Below, piece after piece: positions 1-5,177 of a DNA stretch of 5,177 bases. The stretch is from Fidelibacterota bacterium. GTDB taxonomy: Bacteria; Fidelibacterota; UBA2242; JAFGTP01. Numbering within the stretch: the stretch's first letter is position 1; each line of letters starts with the position of its first letter. The notes under the pieces were generated by a model. The model was not told where the DNA came from and did not search any database. It saw nothing but the letters and a program-made list of their open reading frames with translations. A program made the position numbers and the translations under genes. The DNA lies in NCBI GenBank assembly GCA_021734005.1, contig JAIPJV010000163.1:1-5177 (forward strand), given 5' to 3'.

Positions 1-904
1 TAGATTTTTTGGCAGCCTCACATTCACTAACTGTAATTGGATTCGAATAAATATAGGTGGGAGCAGATTCACGAAGATAGGTGATGACATCAGAAGAGGA
101 AACAACATAACCACCATTAACACCAAAAGCTTTTCCCAAAGTTCCAATAAGCACATCAACTTTTGTTCCTGTATATTCCTCAGTTCCCCGACCTGTTTCA
201 CCAATTGCACCGACTCCATGAGAATCATCAACAACACTGACGATTCCTTCTTCAAATTCATGATCATATTTATTGCAGATTTCGACCAGCTCATTGAGGG
301 GAGCGTTATCTCCGCGCATACTGAAGATACCGTCCGTAACAACAACTGCTCGTTTGGCCTTGCCTATAGAATCTTTGATTTTTTCTTCCAGATCTTCCAT
401 ATCATTGTGTTTGTAAATTTTCTTGCCGGCCGGCTTACTGAGTCGCATAGCATTAATTATGCAATTATGATTCAATTCATCACTGATCAGCATTGTTTCG
501 CCTGTTGTCAGTGGATATACAACACCCAGACTGGTAACATAGGCGGAACTAAAAATCATCCCTTCTTCCCGATCGTGAAAATCAGCCAATTTTTGTTCCA
601 ATTCCACATGCGGAGTATAAGTTCCACTGATGAAACGGACTGCACCAGGCCCGACACCAAATTCTTGGGCACCTTTTTCTTCGGCTTCCAGCATATCTTC
701 TCTCAGTGATAACCCCAGATAGGAATTGGCATTCATTTTAATAAATTCTTTATTACCATGTCCCTTCAAAAGAAAACGGGGACCTTTTTTGCCCTGGGGT
801 TTGATCACTTTTTTGATGACCATTTCTTCGCCTTTGGCTCTTCCACTCTCTTCCAATTCCTGTACTTCTTTGCTAAGAGCTTTATTCAATTTTTTGAGTG
901 CCAT
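1..904 (-). CDS. kbl: Glycine C-acetyltransferase (2-amino-3-ketobutyrate CoA ligase), 3' end cut off by the window
   Basis: This PLP enzyme cleaves 2-amino-3-ketobutyrate with CoA into glycine and acetyl-CoA, the second step of threonine breakdown, in the cytoplasm. I translated 301 codons from ATG at 904; the frame stays open to the window edge, and about 95 residues are missing relative to the usual ~398. Family landmarks are NSYLGLS near residues 60-66, FISGTYTPH (91-99), the cofactor-binding DDSHG (226-230), where the first Asp should contact the pyridine nitrogen, and GTLGKAF (254-260), with Lys258 as the Schiff-base lysine. The start is set by AAGGAG at 911-916, 6 bases upstream and inside the 3' end of the dehydrogenase gene, so the two are translationally coupled. 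The loop after the lysine (GKAFGVNGGY) is a residue shorter than the common GKALGGASGGY. The substrate is inferred from the tdh neighbour; other alpha-oxoamine synthases (BioF, serine palmitoyltransferase) share this fold. Confidence 0.93.
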   Translation of the reverse strand, partial: MALKKLNKALSKEVQELEESGRAKGEEMVIKKVIKPQGKKGPRFLLKGHGNKEFIKMNANSYLGLSLREDMLEAEEKGAQEFGVGPGAVRFISGTYTPHVELEQKLADFHDREEGMIFSSAYVTSLGVVYPLTTGETMLISDELNHNCIINAMRLSKPAGKKIYKHNDMEDLEEKIKDSIGKAKRAVVVTDGIFSMRGDNAPLNELVEICNKYDHEFEEGIVSVVDDSHGVGAIGETGRGTEEYTGTKVDVLIGTLGKAFGVNGGYVVSSSDVITYLRESAPTYIYSNPITVSECEAAKKS

Positions 905-907
905 AGT

Positions 908-1867
908 TTACTCCTTAATTTTAAAATCTATGCCAAGTTTGACAGATAATTTATCAAGCATATCTTTTGTCATAGAATCCAGATCATATTCTGCCTCCCA
1001 GCCCCATTCTTTTGTAGCCGCAGAATCGTCCAGAGAATTTGGCCAGGAATTGGCTATTTTTTGCTTGGTTTGATCAACTTTATATTCCACTGTAAAATCA
1101 GGAAGATACTCTTTAATGGAATTGGCAAAATCGCGAGGCGCAACACTCATAGAAGTAACATTAAAAGCATTACGGTGAGTTAATTTATCAGCGGGAGTTT
1201 CCATGAGCTCGATAGCGGCCTTAATGGCATCGGGCATATACATCATATCCAGTTGGGTATCCTGCTCAAGAAAACATTCATAGTGCCCATTTTTTAGCGC
1301 TTCATAATAGATTTCAACAGCATAATCTGTTGTTCCACCACCTGGTAATGTTTTATTGGAAATAATACCGGGATACCTCAAACCGCGGGTATCAACCCCA
1401 AATTTTGTATGGTAATAATCGCAGAGAAGCTCTCCGGATACTTTTGTCACACCATACATTGAAGTTGGTCTCTGAATAGTATCCTGAGGAGTTTTATTTT
1501 TGGGCGTATTAGGGCCAAAAGCACCAATACTGCTGGGTGTGAAAACAGCACAATCGTGTTTTGCAGCGACTTCCAGTACATTTTTGAGACCTTCCATATT
1601 AACCTGCCAGGCTAACCTGGGTTTTTCTTCAGCTACTGCCGACAAAATTGCAGCCAGATGATAAATTGTATCAATATTATTTTCAGTAACAATATTTTCG
1701 ATGCTTTCATAGTTTAGAACATCGAGTTTTTCAAATTTACAATCAAAATTTTGATTATTAGTCTTTTTATCAGTAGCAAACACGTTTTCGGAAGCATATC
1801 GATCAGTCAACGTATCGATGAGTTCAGAACCAATTTGACCGAGTGCTCCAGTAACAAGTATTTTCAT
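908..1867 (-). CDS. tdh: L-threonine 3-dehydrogenase, short-chain dehydrogenase (SDR/epimerase-like) type
   Basis: It oxidises L-threonine with NAD+ to 2-amino-3-ketobutyrate, which the next gene (kbl) cleaves. The 319-residue protein is full length for the extended-SDR threonine dehydrogenases known from Flavobacterium and animals, and is unrelated to the zinc-dependent Tdh of E. coli. A Rossmann glycine motif TGALGQIG lies at 6-13, the HLAA segment at 70-73, a PSSIGAFGP segment at 111-119 carrying the probable catalytic serine, and the YxxxK pair Tyr138/Lys142 in MYGVTK. The stretch LPGGGTTDYAVEIYYEAL (174-191) is typical of this subfamily and separates it from sugar-nucleotide epimerases. 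ATG at 1867 follows a purine-rich GAGAGGGG. The stop lies 3 bases before the kbl start, so the two form one transcription unit. A 112-base gap separates it from rsfS upstream, so a promoter of its own is possible, but I found no convincing -35/-10 pair there. Confidence 0.93.
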   Translation of the reverse strand: MKILVTGALGQIGSELIDTLTDRYASENVFATDKKTNNQNFDCKFEKLDVLNYESIENIVTENNIDTIYHLAAILSAVAEEKPRLAWQVNMEGLKNVLEVAAKHDCAVFTPSSIGAFGPNTPKNKTPQDTIQRPTSMYGVTKVSGELLCDYYHTKFGVDTRGLRYPGIISNKTLPGGGTTDYAVEIYYEALKNGHYECFLEQDTQLDMMYMPDAIKAAIELMETPADKLTHRNAFNVTSMSVAPRDFANSIKEYLPDFTVEYKVDQTKQKIANSWPNSLDDSAATKEWGWEAEYDLDSMTKDMLDKLSVKLGIDFKIKE

Positions 1868-1925
1868 AAACCCCTCTCTTAAAATTTATATTATTACAAT
1901 ATAGTATTTATCTACAGGTGAATAA

Positions 1926-1947
1926 TTGAGTTATCCCCTAACTCCAA
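1926..1947 (-). repeat. Short inverted repeat (hairpin or operator) upstream of tdh
   Basis: On the minus strand GAGTTA-GGGGA-TAACTC forms a perfect 6-bp stem with a 5-base loop (core 1928-1944). Two further T-A pairs are possible beyond a one-base bulge. It sits in the 112-base gap between the rsfS stop and the tdh start, about 60 bases upstream of tdh. No T-tract follows it, so it is not a good intrinsic terminator. It could be an operator, an mRNA processing or stabilising hairpin, or chance; 6-bp repeats are common in AT-rich spacers. Confidence 0.3.
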
Positions 1948-1979
1948 ATTCACAATTCATTTGCCATTAAAAATAAAAT

Positions 1980-2381
1980 CTAATCAATCTCAGATTTGCT
2001 TACTTCTTCCAGAGGAGCCTCATGCCATAATTTTTCTATATTATAATAATCTCTGGTGTCCCTCTGAAACACGTGAACAACAAAATCAATATAATCCAGT
2101 AAAACCCAATCAAGGTTGTCATAACCTTCTGTATGCCAGGGTTTTACTTCACCTCTCAAATCTTTTTGAATCGCATCAGATATTGCTTTTACCTGAGCAT
2201 CAACTTCGCCAGAACAGATCACAAAGTAATCTGTCATGGAAGTCAATTCCCGTAGGTCAAGAATCACTACATCTTTTGCTTTCTTATCTAATGCTGATTT
2301 TGCTGCCTTTTTTGTCCAGTCATATATTTTTTGAGAAACGTCTTTGTCAACTTCTTGAGTTGTTGTTATTTGTTCTTTAAT
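1980..2381 (-). CDS. rsfS: Ribosomal silencing factor RsfS (Iojap/DUF143 family), predicted AUU start
   Basis: RsfS binds ribosomal protein uL14 on the large subunit and blocks joining with the small subunit when nutrients are scarce. Counting from the AUU at 2381, the product is 133 residues. The family core is clear: KKAKDVVILDLRELTSMTDY (33-52), then FVICSG with QVKAI, a WHTEGY segment, WVLLDYIDFVVHVF, and TRDYYNIEKLWHEAP near the C-terminus. The first standard start in frame, GTG at 2267, falls inside the first core strand and would delete the N-terminal helix (SQKIYDWTKKAAKSALDKK, 16-34). Upstream to the in-frame TGA there is no ATG, GTG or TTG. AUU at 2381-2379 has AGGAG 6 bases upstream and overlaps the stop of the preceding LytR_C gene by one base, so I chose it. 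A missed frameshift or sequencing error is the main alternative. RsfS genes next to LytR-family genes are common in bacteria, often with nadD, which is not seen here. Confidence 0.88.
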   Translation of the reverse strand: MKEQITTTQEVDKDVSQKIYDWTKKAAKSALDKKAKDVVILDLRELTSMTDYFVICSGEVDAQVKAISDAIQKDLRGEVKPWHTEGYDNLDWVLLDYIDFVVHVFQRDTRDYYNIEKLWHEAPLEEVSKSEID

Positions 2382-2880
2382 CTTTTTCTCCTGCTTTCAT
2401 TATTTTTTTATTAATGTCTAACGTTGGATAATCCTTACCCAGGATTAATGAATAATCAGTATAAGGTGCATTGGTTTCACTGGGACGGATTCTCTTTTCA
2501 GAAAATTGCATAACATCTATTAACATTTCATATTTTTCCTCGTCATCTACTCTTCTGATCACATGAGTTGAATCATAATCCATGCTTTCAGCATTGCCGA
2601 CATAAACTACATCAATTCCTTGTTGCCGAAGATAATTTGAATATTTATTGGCCAGGCCAGGAACACCGCATCCATTGAGAACTTCGATCATCACAGTATT
2701 GTACTGATGATCAACCATTTCAGAACGGTTGAGCTCAATTTTTTCTTCATTAGTAAGAATTCTCTCGCTCGTGGAGATCATAAAGCCAATTATGACGATT
2801 GCAATACTAAAAATGACTATATTAAATAGCCATTTTTGTAAACTTTCCTTAGAATTTTTAGAGGAGTCATTCTTATTCAA
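2377..2880 (-). CDS. Single-pass membrane protein with free-standing LytR_C domain
   Basis: This 167-residue protein has a short charged N-terminus, one hydrophobic segment at about 17-36 (WLFNIVIFSIAIVIIGFMIS) and a soluble part that should face the periplasm. Residues 60-154 look like the LytR C-terminal domain: VMIEVLNGCGVPGLANKY (63-80), LRQQGIDVVYVGNA (84-97), a central helix with YEMLIDVMQF, and YSLILGKDY (143-151). This domain usually follows the LCP (LytR-CpsA-Psr) ligase domain that attaches polymers to peptidoglycan. Here the catalytic domain is absent, so a binding or scaffolding role in the envelope is more likely than ligase activity; the function is not established. The start is TTG at 2880, the only usable start after the in-frame TAA. 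AAGGA lies 11 bases upstream, a rather long spacing. The stop overlaps the rsfS AUU by one base. The gene lies 54 bases after the small exported protein gene, probably in the same operon. Confidence 0.85.
   Translation of the reverse strand: MNKNDSSKNSKESLQKWLFNIVIFSIAIVIIGFMISTSERILTNEEKIELNRSEMVDHQYNTVMIEVLNGCGVPGLANKYSNYLRQQGIDVVYVGNAESMDYDSTHVIRRVDDEEKYEMLIDVMQFSEKRIRPSETNAPYTDYSLILGKDYPTLDINKKIMKAGEKD
2379..2392 (-). promoter_or_regulatory. Shine-Dalgarno AGGAG and AUU start codon of rsfS
   Basis: On the minus strand AGGAG (2392-2388) is followed by a 6-base spacer (AAAAAG) and ATT (2381-2379). The T at 2379 is shared with the TAA stop of the upstream gene. The geometry is that of a coupled start, like ATGA or TAATG overlaps but with AUU in place of AUG. 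AUU starts are well established for infC (IF3) and pcnB of E. coli, where IF3 discriminates against them. Confidence 0.7.
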
Positions 2881-2934
2881 ATTTTTCTCAATCCTTAAAA
2901 TAAAATGATATATTATTTAATTGCAAATATTGAT

Positions 2935-3420
2935 CTAATAAATTCCTGGATAGCGATAGGGACTCATGTACGGATTATAGGTATAAGGTCTTTTATCAAA
3001 ACTTAATTTTAAGCGCATATTTTCAGTCGGTTTGTATAAAATATCAGCACCGTAGATGAGATTTTCTCCCAAATTTCCAGTGACTGTATTCCCCATCTGA
3101 AGGGGATTATGGACAAATCCCAGACGAGCATTGACAATCAGGTCGCTAGTCAAAATGTAACTCATATTATTCATATACATTCCCATTGAACCAGTGCCAG
3201 CTTGGCCAAAGCCCATAGAAAGAGAGTATGATTGATTCATAAAGAACCTATTGGGATCCAGTAGATTTAAACCAGTAGAATTATTTGAGCCTGGAAATTG
3301 AATGGCTTTTTCAAGAGTGGGCAGTTCTTCAACCTGTGATTTATATTGAGCTAAAACGCTCACTGATAATAGAATTATCAGCCCGAAAATTGTAAATATT
3401 TTAAATCCTTTATTAATCAT
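2935..3420 (-). CDS. Small exported protein with signal peptide and beta-barrel-like strands, function unknown
   Basis: I do not recognise this 161-residue protein. It has a clear Sec signal peptide: NKGFK at the start, a hydrophobic core at about 8-22, and a likely cleavage after VLA at 24, leaving Gln25. The mature part begins with a charged, proline-containing stretch, then a Gly/Met-rich region (SMGFGQAGTGSMGMYMNN, 68-85). Alternating hydrophobic/polar strands follow, around 88-103 and 124-146, of the kind seen in outer-membrane beta-barrels. It ends in a Tyr/Pro-rich tail with a terminal tyrosine. It has too few strands for a classical 8-strand barrel alone, so it may oligomerise or associate with the outer membrane. 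ATG at 3420 has AGAGGAG with a 6-base spacer, a strong site. It is first in the minus-strand set, directly behind a good promoter. It seems unrelated to the polymer or ribosome genes beyond co-transcription. Confidence 0.8.
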   Translation of the reverse strand: MINKGFKIFTIFGLIILLSVSVLAQYKSQVEELPTLEKAIQFPGSNNSTGLNLLDPNRFFMNQSYSLSMGFGQAGTGSMGMYMNNMSYILTSDLIVNARLGFVHNPLQMGNTVTGNLGENLIYGADILYKPTENMRLKLSFDKRPYTYNPYMSPYRYPGIY

Positions 3421-3463
3421 CTTTAACTCCTCTAAATCTTGTTCATTTTAATATTTTTTTTAG

Positions 3464-3492
3464 ATTAAATCAAGGCATATCTCATTTTTCAA
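3464..3492 (-). promoter_or_regulatory. Sigma-70-like promoter for the minus-strand gene set
   Basis: On the minus strand TTGAAA (3492-3487) and TTTAAT (3469-3464) are separated by exactly 17 bases; each matches its consensus at 5 of 6 positions. Transcription would start near 3457, giving a leader of about 36 bases before the ATG at 3420. A perfect TATAAT lies further upstream (3575-3570) but has only a weak TTTATT at the -35 distance; it could be a second start. The background is AT-rich, so chance matches are easy, but position and spacing are good. Confidence 0.55.
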
Positions 3493-3516
3493 TCCAATAA
3501 TTTTACGTTCTATTAT
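3488..3516 (+). promoter_or_regulatory. Weak candidate promoter for folA
   Basis: TTCAAT (3488-3493), a 17-base spacer and TATTAT (3511-3516) point toward folA. The -10 matches 5 of 6 but the -35 only 3 of 6. The -35 overlaps that of the opposing minus-strand promoter. Transcripts would carry a leader of roughly 160 bases. I saw no better pair closer to folA. Confidence 0.2.
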
Positions 3517-3570
3517 GAAAAATGTTTCCTGTGTGAAACTTATCTATTCGAAATTCTTTCCTCATCATTA

Positions 3571-3694
3571 TTATAAGCATAATGTCATAAATAATAAAGG
3601 GTGAATTAGTTTTTAAATTGAAAGTCTTTTAAAATTTTGAATTTCTTTGCCTTCAGATCAATTTTATTATAAATTCGGAATGTTATGCTTATGA
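3571..3694 (+). promoter_or_regulatory. Possible RNA helix masking the folA start
   Basis: Bases 3571-3585 can pair with 3680-3694 in 15 consecutive pairs (12 Watson-Crick, 3 G-U), including a perfect 10-bp core of ATAAGCATAA with TTATGCTTAT. The second arm covers both candidate folA start codons (3685, 3691). The first arm overlaps a separate local hairpin, CATTAT (3566-3571) with ATAATG (3579-3584), so the two folds exclude each other. It matters only if folA transcription begins upstream of 3566. No ligand or known RNA family is recognised, and AT-rich composition makes chance a real alternative. Confidence 0.25.
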
Positions 3695-4176
3695 CAATTA
3701 TCGCAGCCAAAAGTAAAAATAATGTAATCGGTAAAAAAGGGAAAATGCCCTGGCATTTACCTGGTGACCTGGCCTTTTTCAAATCAAAAACCATGGGGCA
3801 TCATGTTCTCATAGGCAGGAAAACTTATCAAAACTTAGATATTCCTTTGAAGGGGCGCAATCTCATTATAGTCACAAAAAACAATCAATTTCAGAGTAAA
3901 AAACACACGGTTGCTCATGATTTGTCCGATGCCTTTATGATTGCACTTACAAATAATGAAAAGGAATTATTCATCGCCGGGGGCAGTTCAATTTACAAAC
4001 AAACAATAGAAATTGTCGATAAAATGTATATCACAGAGATTGACGCAACTATTCAAGGCGATAGATATTTTCCGGAAATTGTTCAAAAAGATTGGGATAG
4101 AAAAAAATTAAAGGAATACGAGCAAGATCAATCGCACCCGTATTCCTTTACAATCTATGAATATATTCGCAAATAG
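3685..4176 (+). CDS. folA: Dihydrofolate reductase
   Basis: It reduces dihydrofolate to tetrahydrofolate with NADPH, feeding one-carbon metabolism in the cytoplasm. The 163 residues match the usual length (about 160). Seen in order: TIIAAKSKNNVIG at the N-terminus, MPWHLPGDLAFFK (21-33) with substrate-site Trp23 and Asp28 (equivalent to E. coli Asp27), HHVLIGRKTYQNL (39-51) with the NADPH-binding GRKT, GRNLIIVT (57-64), the FIAGGSSIY segment (96-104) with the paired glycines, and MYITEIDATIQGDRYFP (114-130). ATG at 3685 is chosen because GGA lies 5 bases upstream; ATG at 3691 fits the family nearly as well and would remove two residues. The ribosome site is weak either way. There is no thymidylate synthase gene beside it. 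It is convergent with the flavodiiron gene, 4 bases between stops, and its last 70 bases contain that gene's likely terminator. Confidence 0.96.
   Translation: MLMTIIAAKSKNNVIGKKGKMPWHLPGDLAFFKSKTMGHHVLIGRKTYQNLDIPLKGRNLIIVTKNNQFQSKKHTVAHDLSDAFMIALTNNEKELFIAGGSSIYKQTIEIVDKMYITEIDATIQGDRYFPEIVQKDWDRKKLKEYEQDQSHPYSFTIYEYIRK
4101..4150 (-). terminator. Intrinsic terminator for the flavodiiron gene, embedded in folA
   Basis: A perfect 12-bp inverted repeat, TAAAGGAATACG (4109-4120) and CGTATTCCTTTA (4139-4150), encloses an 18-base loop that can form a small inner helix. Read on the minus strand, the stem is followed after one base by seven Ts (4107-4101), as in a Rho-independent terminator. It begins 30 bases past the flavodiiron stop, inside the folA reading frame. 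On the plus strand the bases after the stem (CAATC) are not T-rich, so it should act mainly on minus-strand transcripts. The loop is longer than usual and the stem moderately AT-rich. Confidence 0.65.
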
Positions 4177-4180
4177 ATAA

Positions 4181-5177
4181 TTATTTTAATTTTTCAGCAA
4201 CATTTTTACCGAGTTGTCGGCATTTTTTAGAATCTTCATCTTTTGGCGAAAATTTCGTTTCAATAACCGGTTCAACAAGGTCACATTTGACATTTTCAGC
4301 AAATTTTTTGAGCCGTTTTACTGCCCCGCCACTCCAGCTATAGGAACCAAAAATTCCCAGTGTATGGTCATGAATTCGAATATTTTCCAGAAAATTGACC
4401 AATTCTTCCATAGGTGGAAAAAGTTGCGTATTGTAAGTACAACTACCCAAAATCAGGGCTTCATATCTCCAGATATCACGAACAATAAAGGATGTATGAG
4501 TGCGGCTAACATCGTGCAGAATAATTTTTTCAATGCCATTTTCAGCCAGTTCACGGGCTATTTCCTCAGCCATTTTCTTGGTATTACCATACATAGATCC
4601 ATAGACAACAACAACTCCTTTTTCAGTTTTACAGCTGCTCCATTTTATATAATCGTTGATAATCTTTTCAGGATTCTCACGCCAGATCGGTCCATGAGTT
4701 GCTGCTACAATATTTATATCCAGGTGACTAAGTTTATCAATGGCCCTTTGAACCATTCTAGAATATTTGGCAACAATATTGGAAAAATAACGTAGCGTTT
4801 CATCCTCAAAGAAATCAACTTCCAGTTCATCATCAAAAATACCACCATCGAGAGTTCCAAAACCGCCAAAAGCATCACCAGAAAACAGAATACCATCTTT
4901 CTGATCAAAGGTCATCATAGTTTCCGGCCAGTGCACCATTGGTGTTAGATAAAATTTCAATTGGTGGTTGCCCAGATCGAGAGTGTCGCCATCTTCAACG
5001 ACTTTAACATTTTCATGGATGCCGTAAAATCCTTCCAAAAAATTCATGGTTTTCTTATTTCCAACAATTGTAATGTCAGGATAGACCTCTTTGATTTCCT
5101 TAATAGCTCCAGAATGGTCAGGCTCCATATGATTAATTATCAAGTAATCTATCTCTTTTTCATTACCAATAATTTCT
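4181..5177 (-). CDS. Flavodiiron protein (A-type flavoprotein, FprA/ROO family), 5' end cut off by the window
   Basis: Flavodiiron proteins reduce O2 to water and/or NO to N2O in the cytoplasm of anaerobes, taking electrons from rubredoxin or a similar donor. The visible 331 residues (frame open to the right edge) lack about 65-70 N-terminal residues of the usual ~400. The beta-lactamase-fold domain shows the di-iron ligands: NHMEPDH (visible residues 15-21, with His16, Glu18, Asp20, His21), His82 in VHWPE, Asp101 in SGDAFG, and His161 in ATHGPIW. The spacing matches the rubredoxin:oxygen oxidoreductase pattern. A flavodoxin domain follows, with the FMN phosphate loop YGSMYGNT (192-199), then SCTYN and GSYSWSGGA. 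The protein ends after this domain, so it is the short class A form with no fused rubredoxin or flavin reductase. All ligands seen are intact. O2 versus NO preference cannot be read from sequence. The upstream partner gene is not in the window. Confidence 0.95.
   Translation of the reverse strand, partial: EIIGNEKEIDYLIINHMEPDHSGAIKEIKEVYPDITIVGNKKTMNFLEGFYGIHENVKVVEDGDTLDLGNHQLKFYLTPMVHWPETMMTFDQKDGILFSGDAFGGFGTLDGGIFDDELEVDFFEDETLRYFSNIVAKYSRMVQRAIDKLSHLDINIVAATHGPIWRENPEKIINDYIKWSSCKTEKGVVVVYGSMYGNTKKMAEEIARELAENGIEKIILHDVSRTHTSFIVRDIWRYEALILGSCTYNTQLFPPMEELVNFLENIRIHDHTLGIFGSYSWSGGAVKRLKKFAENVKCDLVEPVIETKFSPKDEDSKKCRQLGKNVAEKLK
4209..4228 (+). terminator. Weak candidate folA terminator inside the flavodiiron gene
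   Basis: CCGA-GTTG-TCGG (4209-4220) forms a 4-bp stem with a 4-base loop, followed by CA and six Ts (4223-4228). It is 33 bases past the folA stop. The stem is short, so termination would be inefficient; it is listed because there is no room for a terminator in the 4-base gap between the genes. Confidence 0.3.

Noticed and set aside
425..434. Ten-base GC-rich palindrome (GCCGGCCGGC)
   Set aside because: It lies inside kbl, encodes ordinary residues (Lys-Pro-Ala-Gly), and has no second copy or neighbouring signal.
218..709. A 163-codon open frame on the plus strand
   Set aside because: It is antisense to kbl, whose motifs are unambiguous. The translation is Phe/Ile-rich with no family features, and no ribosome site precedes it.
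726..1073. A 115-codon open frame on the plus strand spanning the kbl start and tdh end
   Set aside because: It covers the ends of two well-supported genes on the other strand and shows no protein features.
1946..1964. CAAAT/ATTTG inverted repeat just after rsfS
   Set aside because: It has only a 5-bp AT-rich stem with a 9-base loop and no T-tract after it; too weak to call a terminator.
1961..2380. A 139-codon open frame on the plus strand
   Set aside because: It lies opposite rsfS, which has clear family motifs; the Leu/Gln-rich translation looks non-coding.
2377..2398. Programmed frameshift fusing the LytR_C protein to RsfS
   Set aside because: rsfS is in the +1 frame, and slipping GAT to ATT before the TAA gives poor re-pairing. 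The AGGAG spacing fits initiation, and a membrane-anchored RsfS makes little sense.
3606..3794. A 62-codon open frame on the minus strand with a hydrophobic stretch
   Set aside because: It overlaps the folA start region. The hydrophobic stretch is the reverse complement of the folA N-terminal codons.
4214..4795. A 193-codon open frame on the plus strand
   Set aside because: It is antisense to the flavodiiron gene and Phe/Asn-rich, with no recognisable motif; it is a by-product of the codon use of the real gene.

Overview
The window is AT-rich, tightly packed bacterial DNA with seven protein genes. Two of them run off the edges. I see no RNA genes, mobile elements or CRISPR arrays. The gene set suggests an anaerobic Gram-negative bacterium of the Fibrobacterota-Chlorobiota-Bacteroidota side of the tree, possibly an uncultured lineage such as Cloacimonadota. 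The clues are an SDR-type (not zinc-type) threonine dehydrogenase paired with glycine C-acetyltransferase, a small signal-peptide protein with beta-barrel-like strands, a flavodiiron protein, and the low G+C. This placement is inference; there is no rRNA or marker gene to settle it.

Layout. Positions 3420 down to 1 hold five genes on the minus strand: a small exported orphan protein, a single-pass membrane protein with a LytR_C domain, the ribosomal silencing factor RsfS, SDR-type L-threonine 3-dehydrogenase (tdh), and glycine C-acetyltransferase (kbl, 3' end outside the window). A sigma-70-like promoter (3464-3492) drives this set. From the divergent region 3421-3684, folA (dihydrofolate reductase) runs rightward and meets the flavodiiron protein gene convergently, with 4 bases between the two stop codons. 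The flavodiiron gene's 5' end is outside the window.

How the genes work together. tdh and kbl form one pathway: threonine is oxidised to 2-amino-3-ketobutyrate and cleaved with CoA to glycine and acetyl-CoA. They are 3 bases apart, and the kbl ribosome binding site lies inside the tdh 3' end. The LytR_C gene and rsfS overlap by one base. FolA supplies tetrahydrofolate, and the flavodiiron protein reduces O2 or NO; neither shows a direct link to the minus-strand set.

The most interesting points are these. (1) rsfS has no ATG, GTG or TTG that would preserve its N-terminal region, but has an AUU codon with an ideal Shine-Dalgarno sequence 6 bases upstream. This resembles infC and would put another ribosome-associated factor under AUU initiation. 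(2) A perfect 12-bp inverted repeat plus a T7 tract, acting as a terminator for the flavodiiron gene, is embedded in the folA coding sequence. (3) A 15-bp potential RNA helix could mask the folA start and competes with a local hairpin. (4) A free-standing LytR_C membrane protein follows an orphan exported protein.
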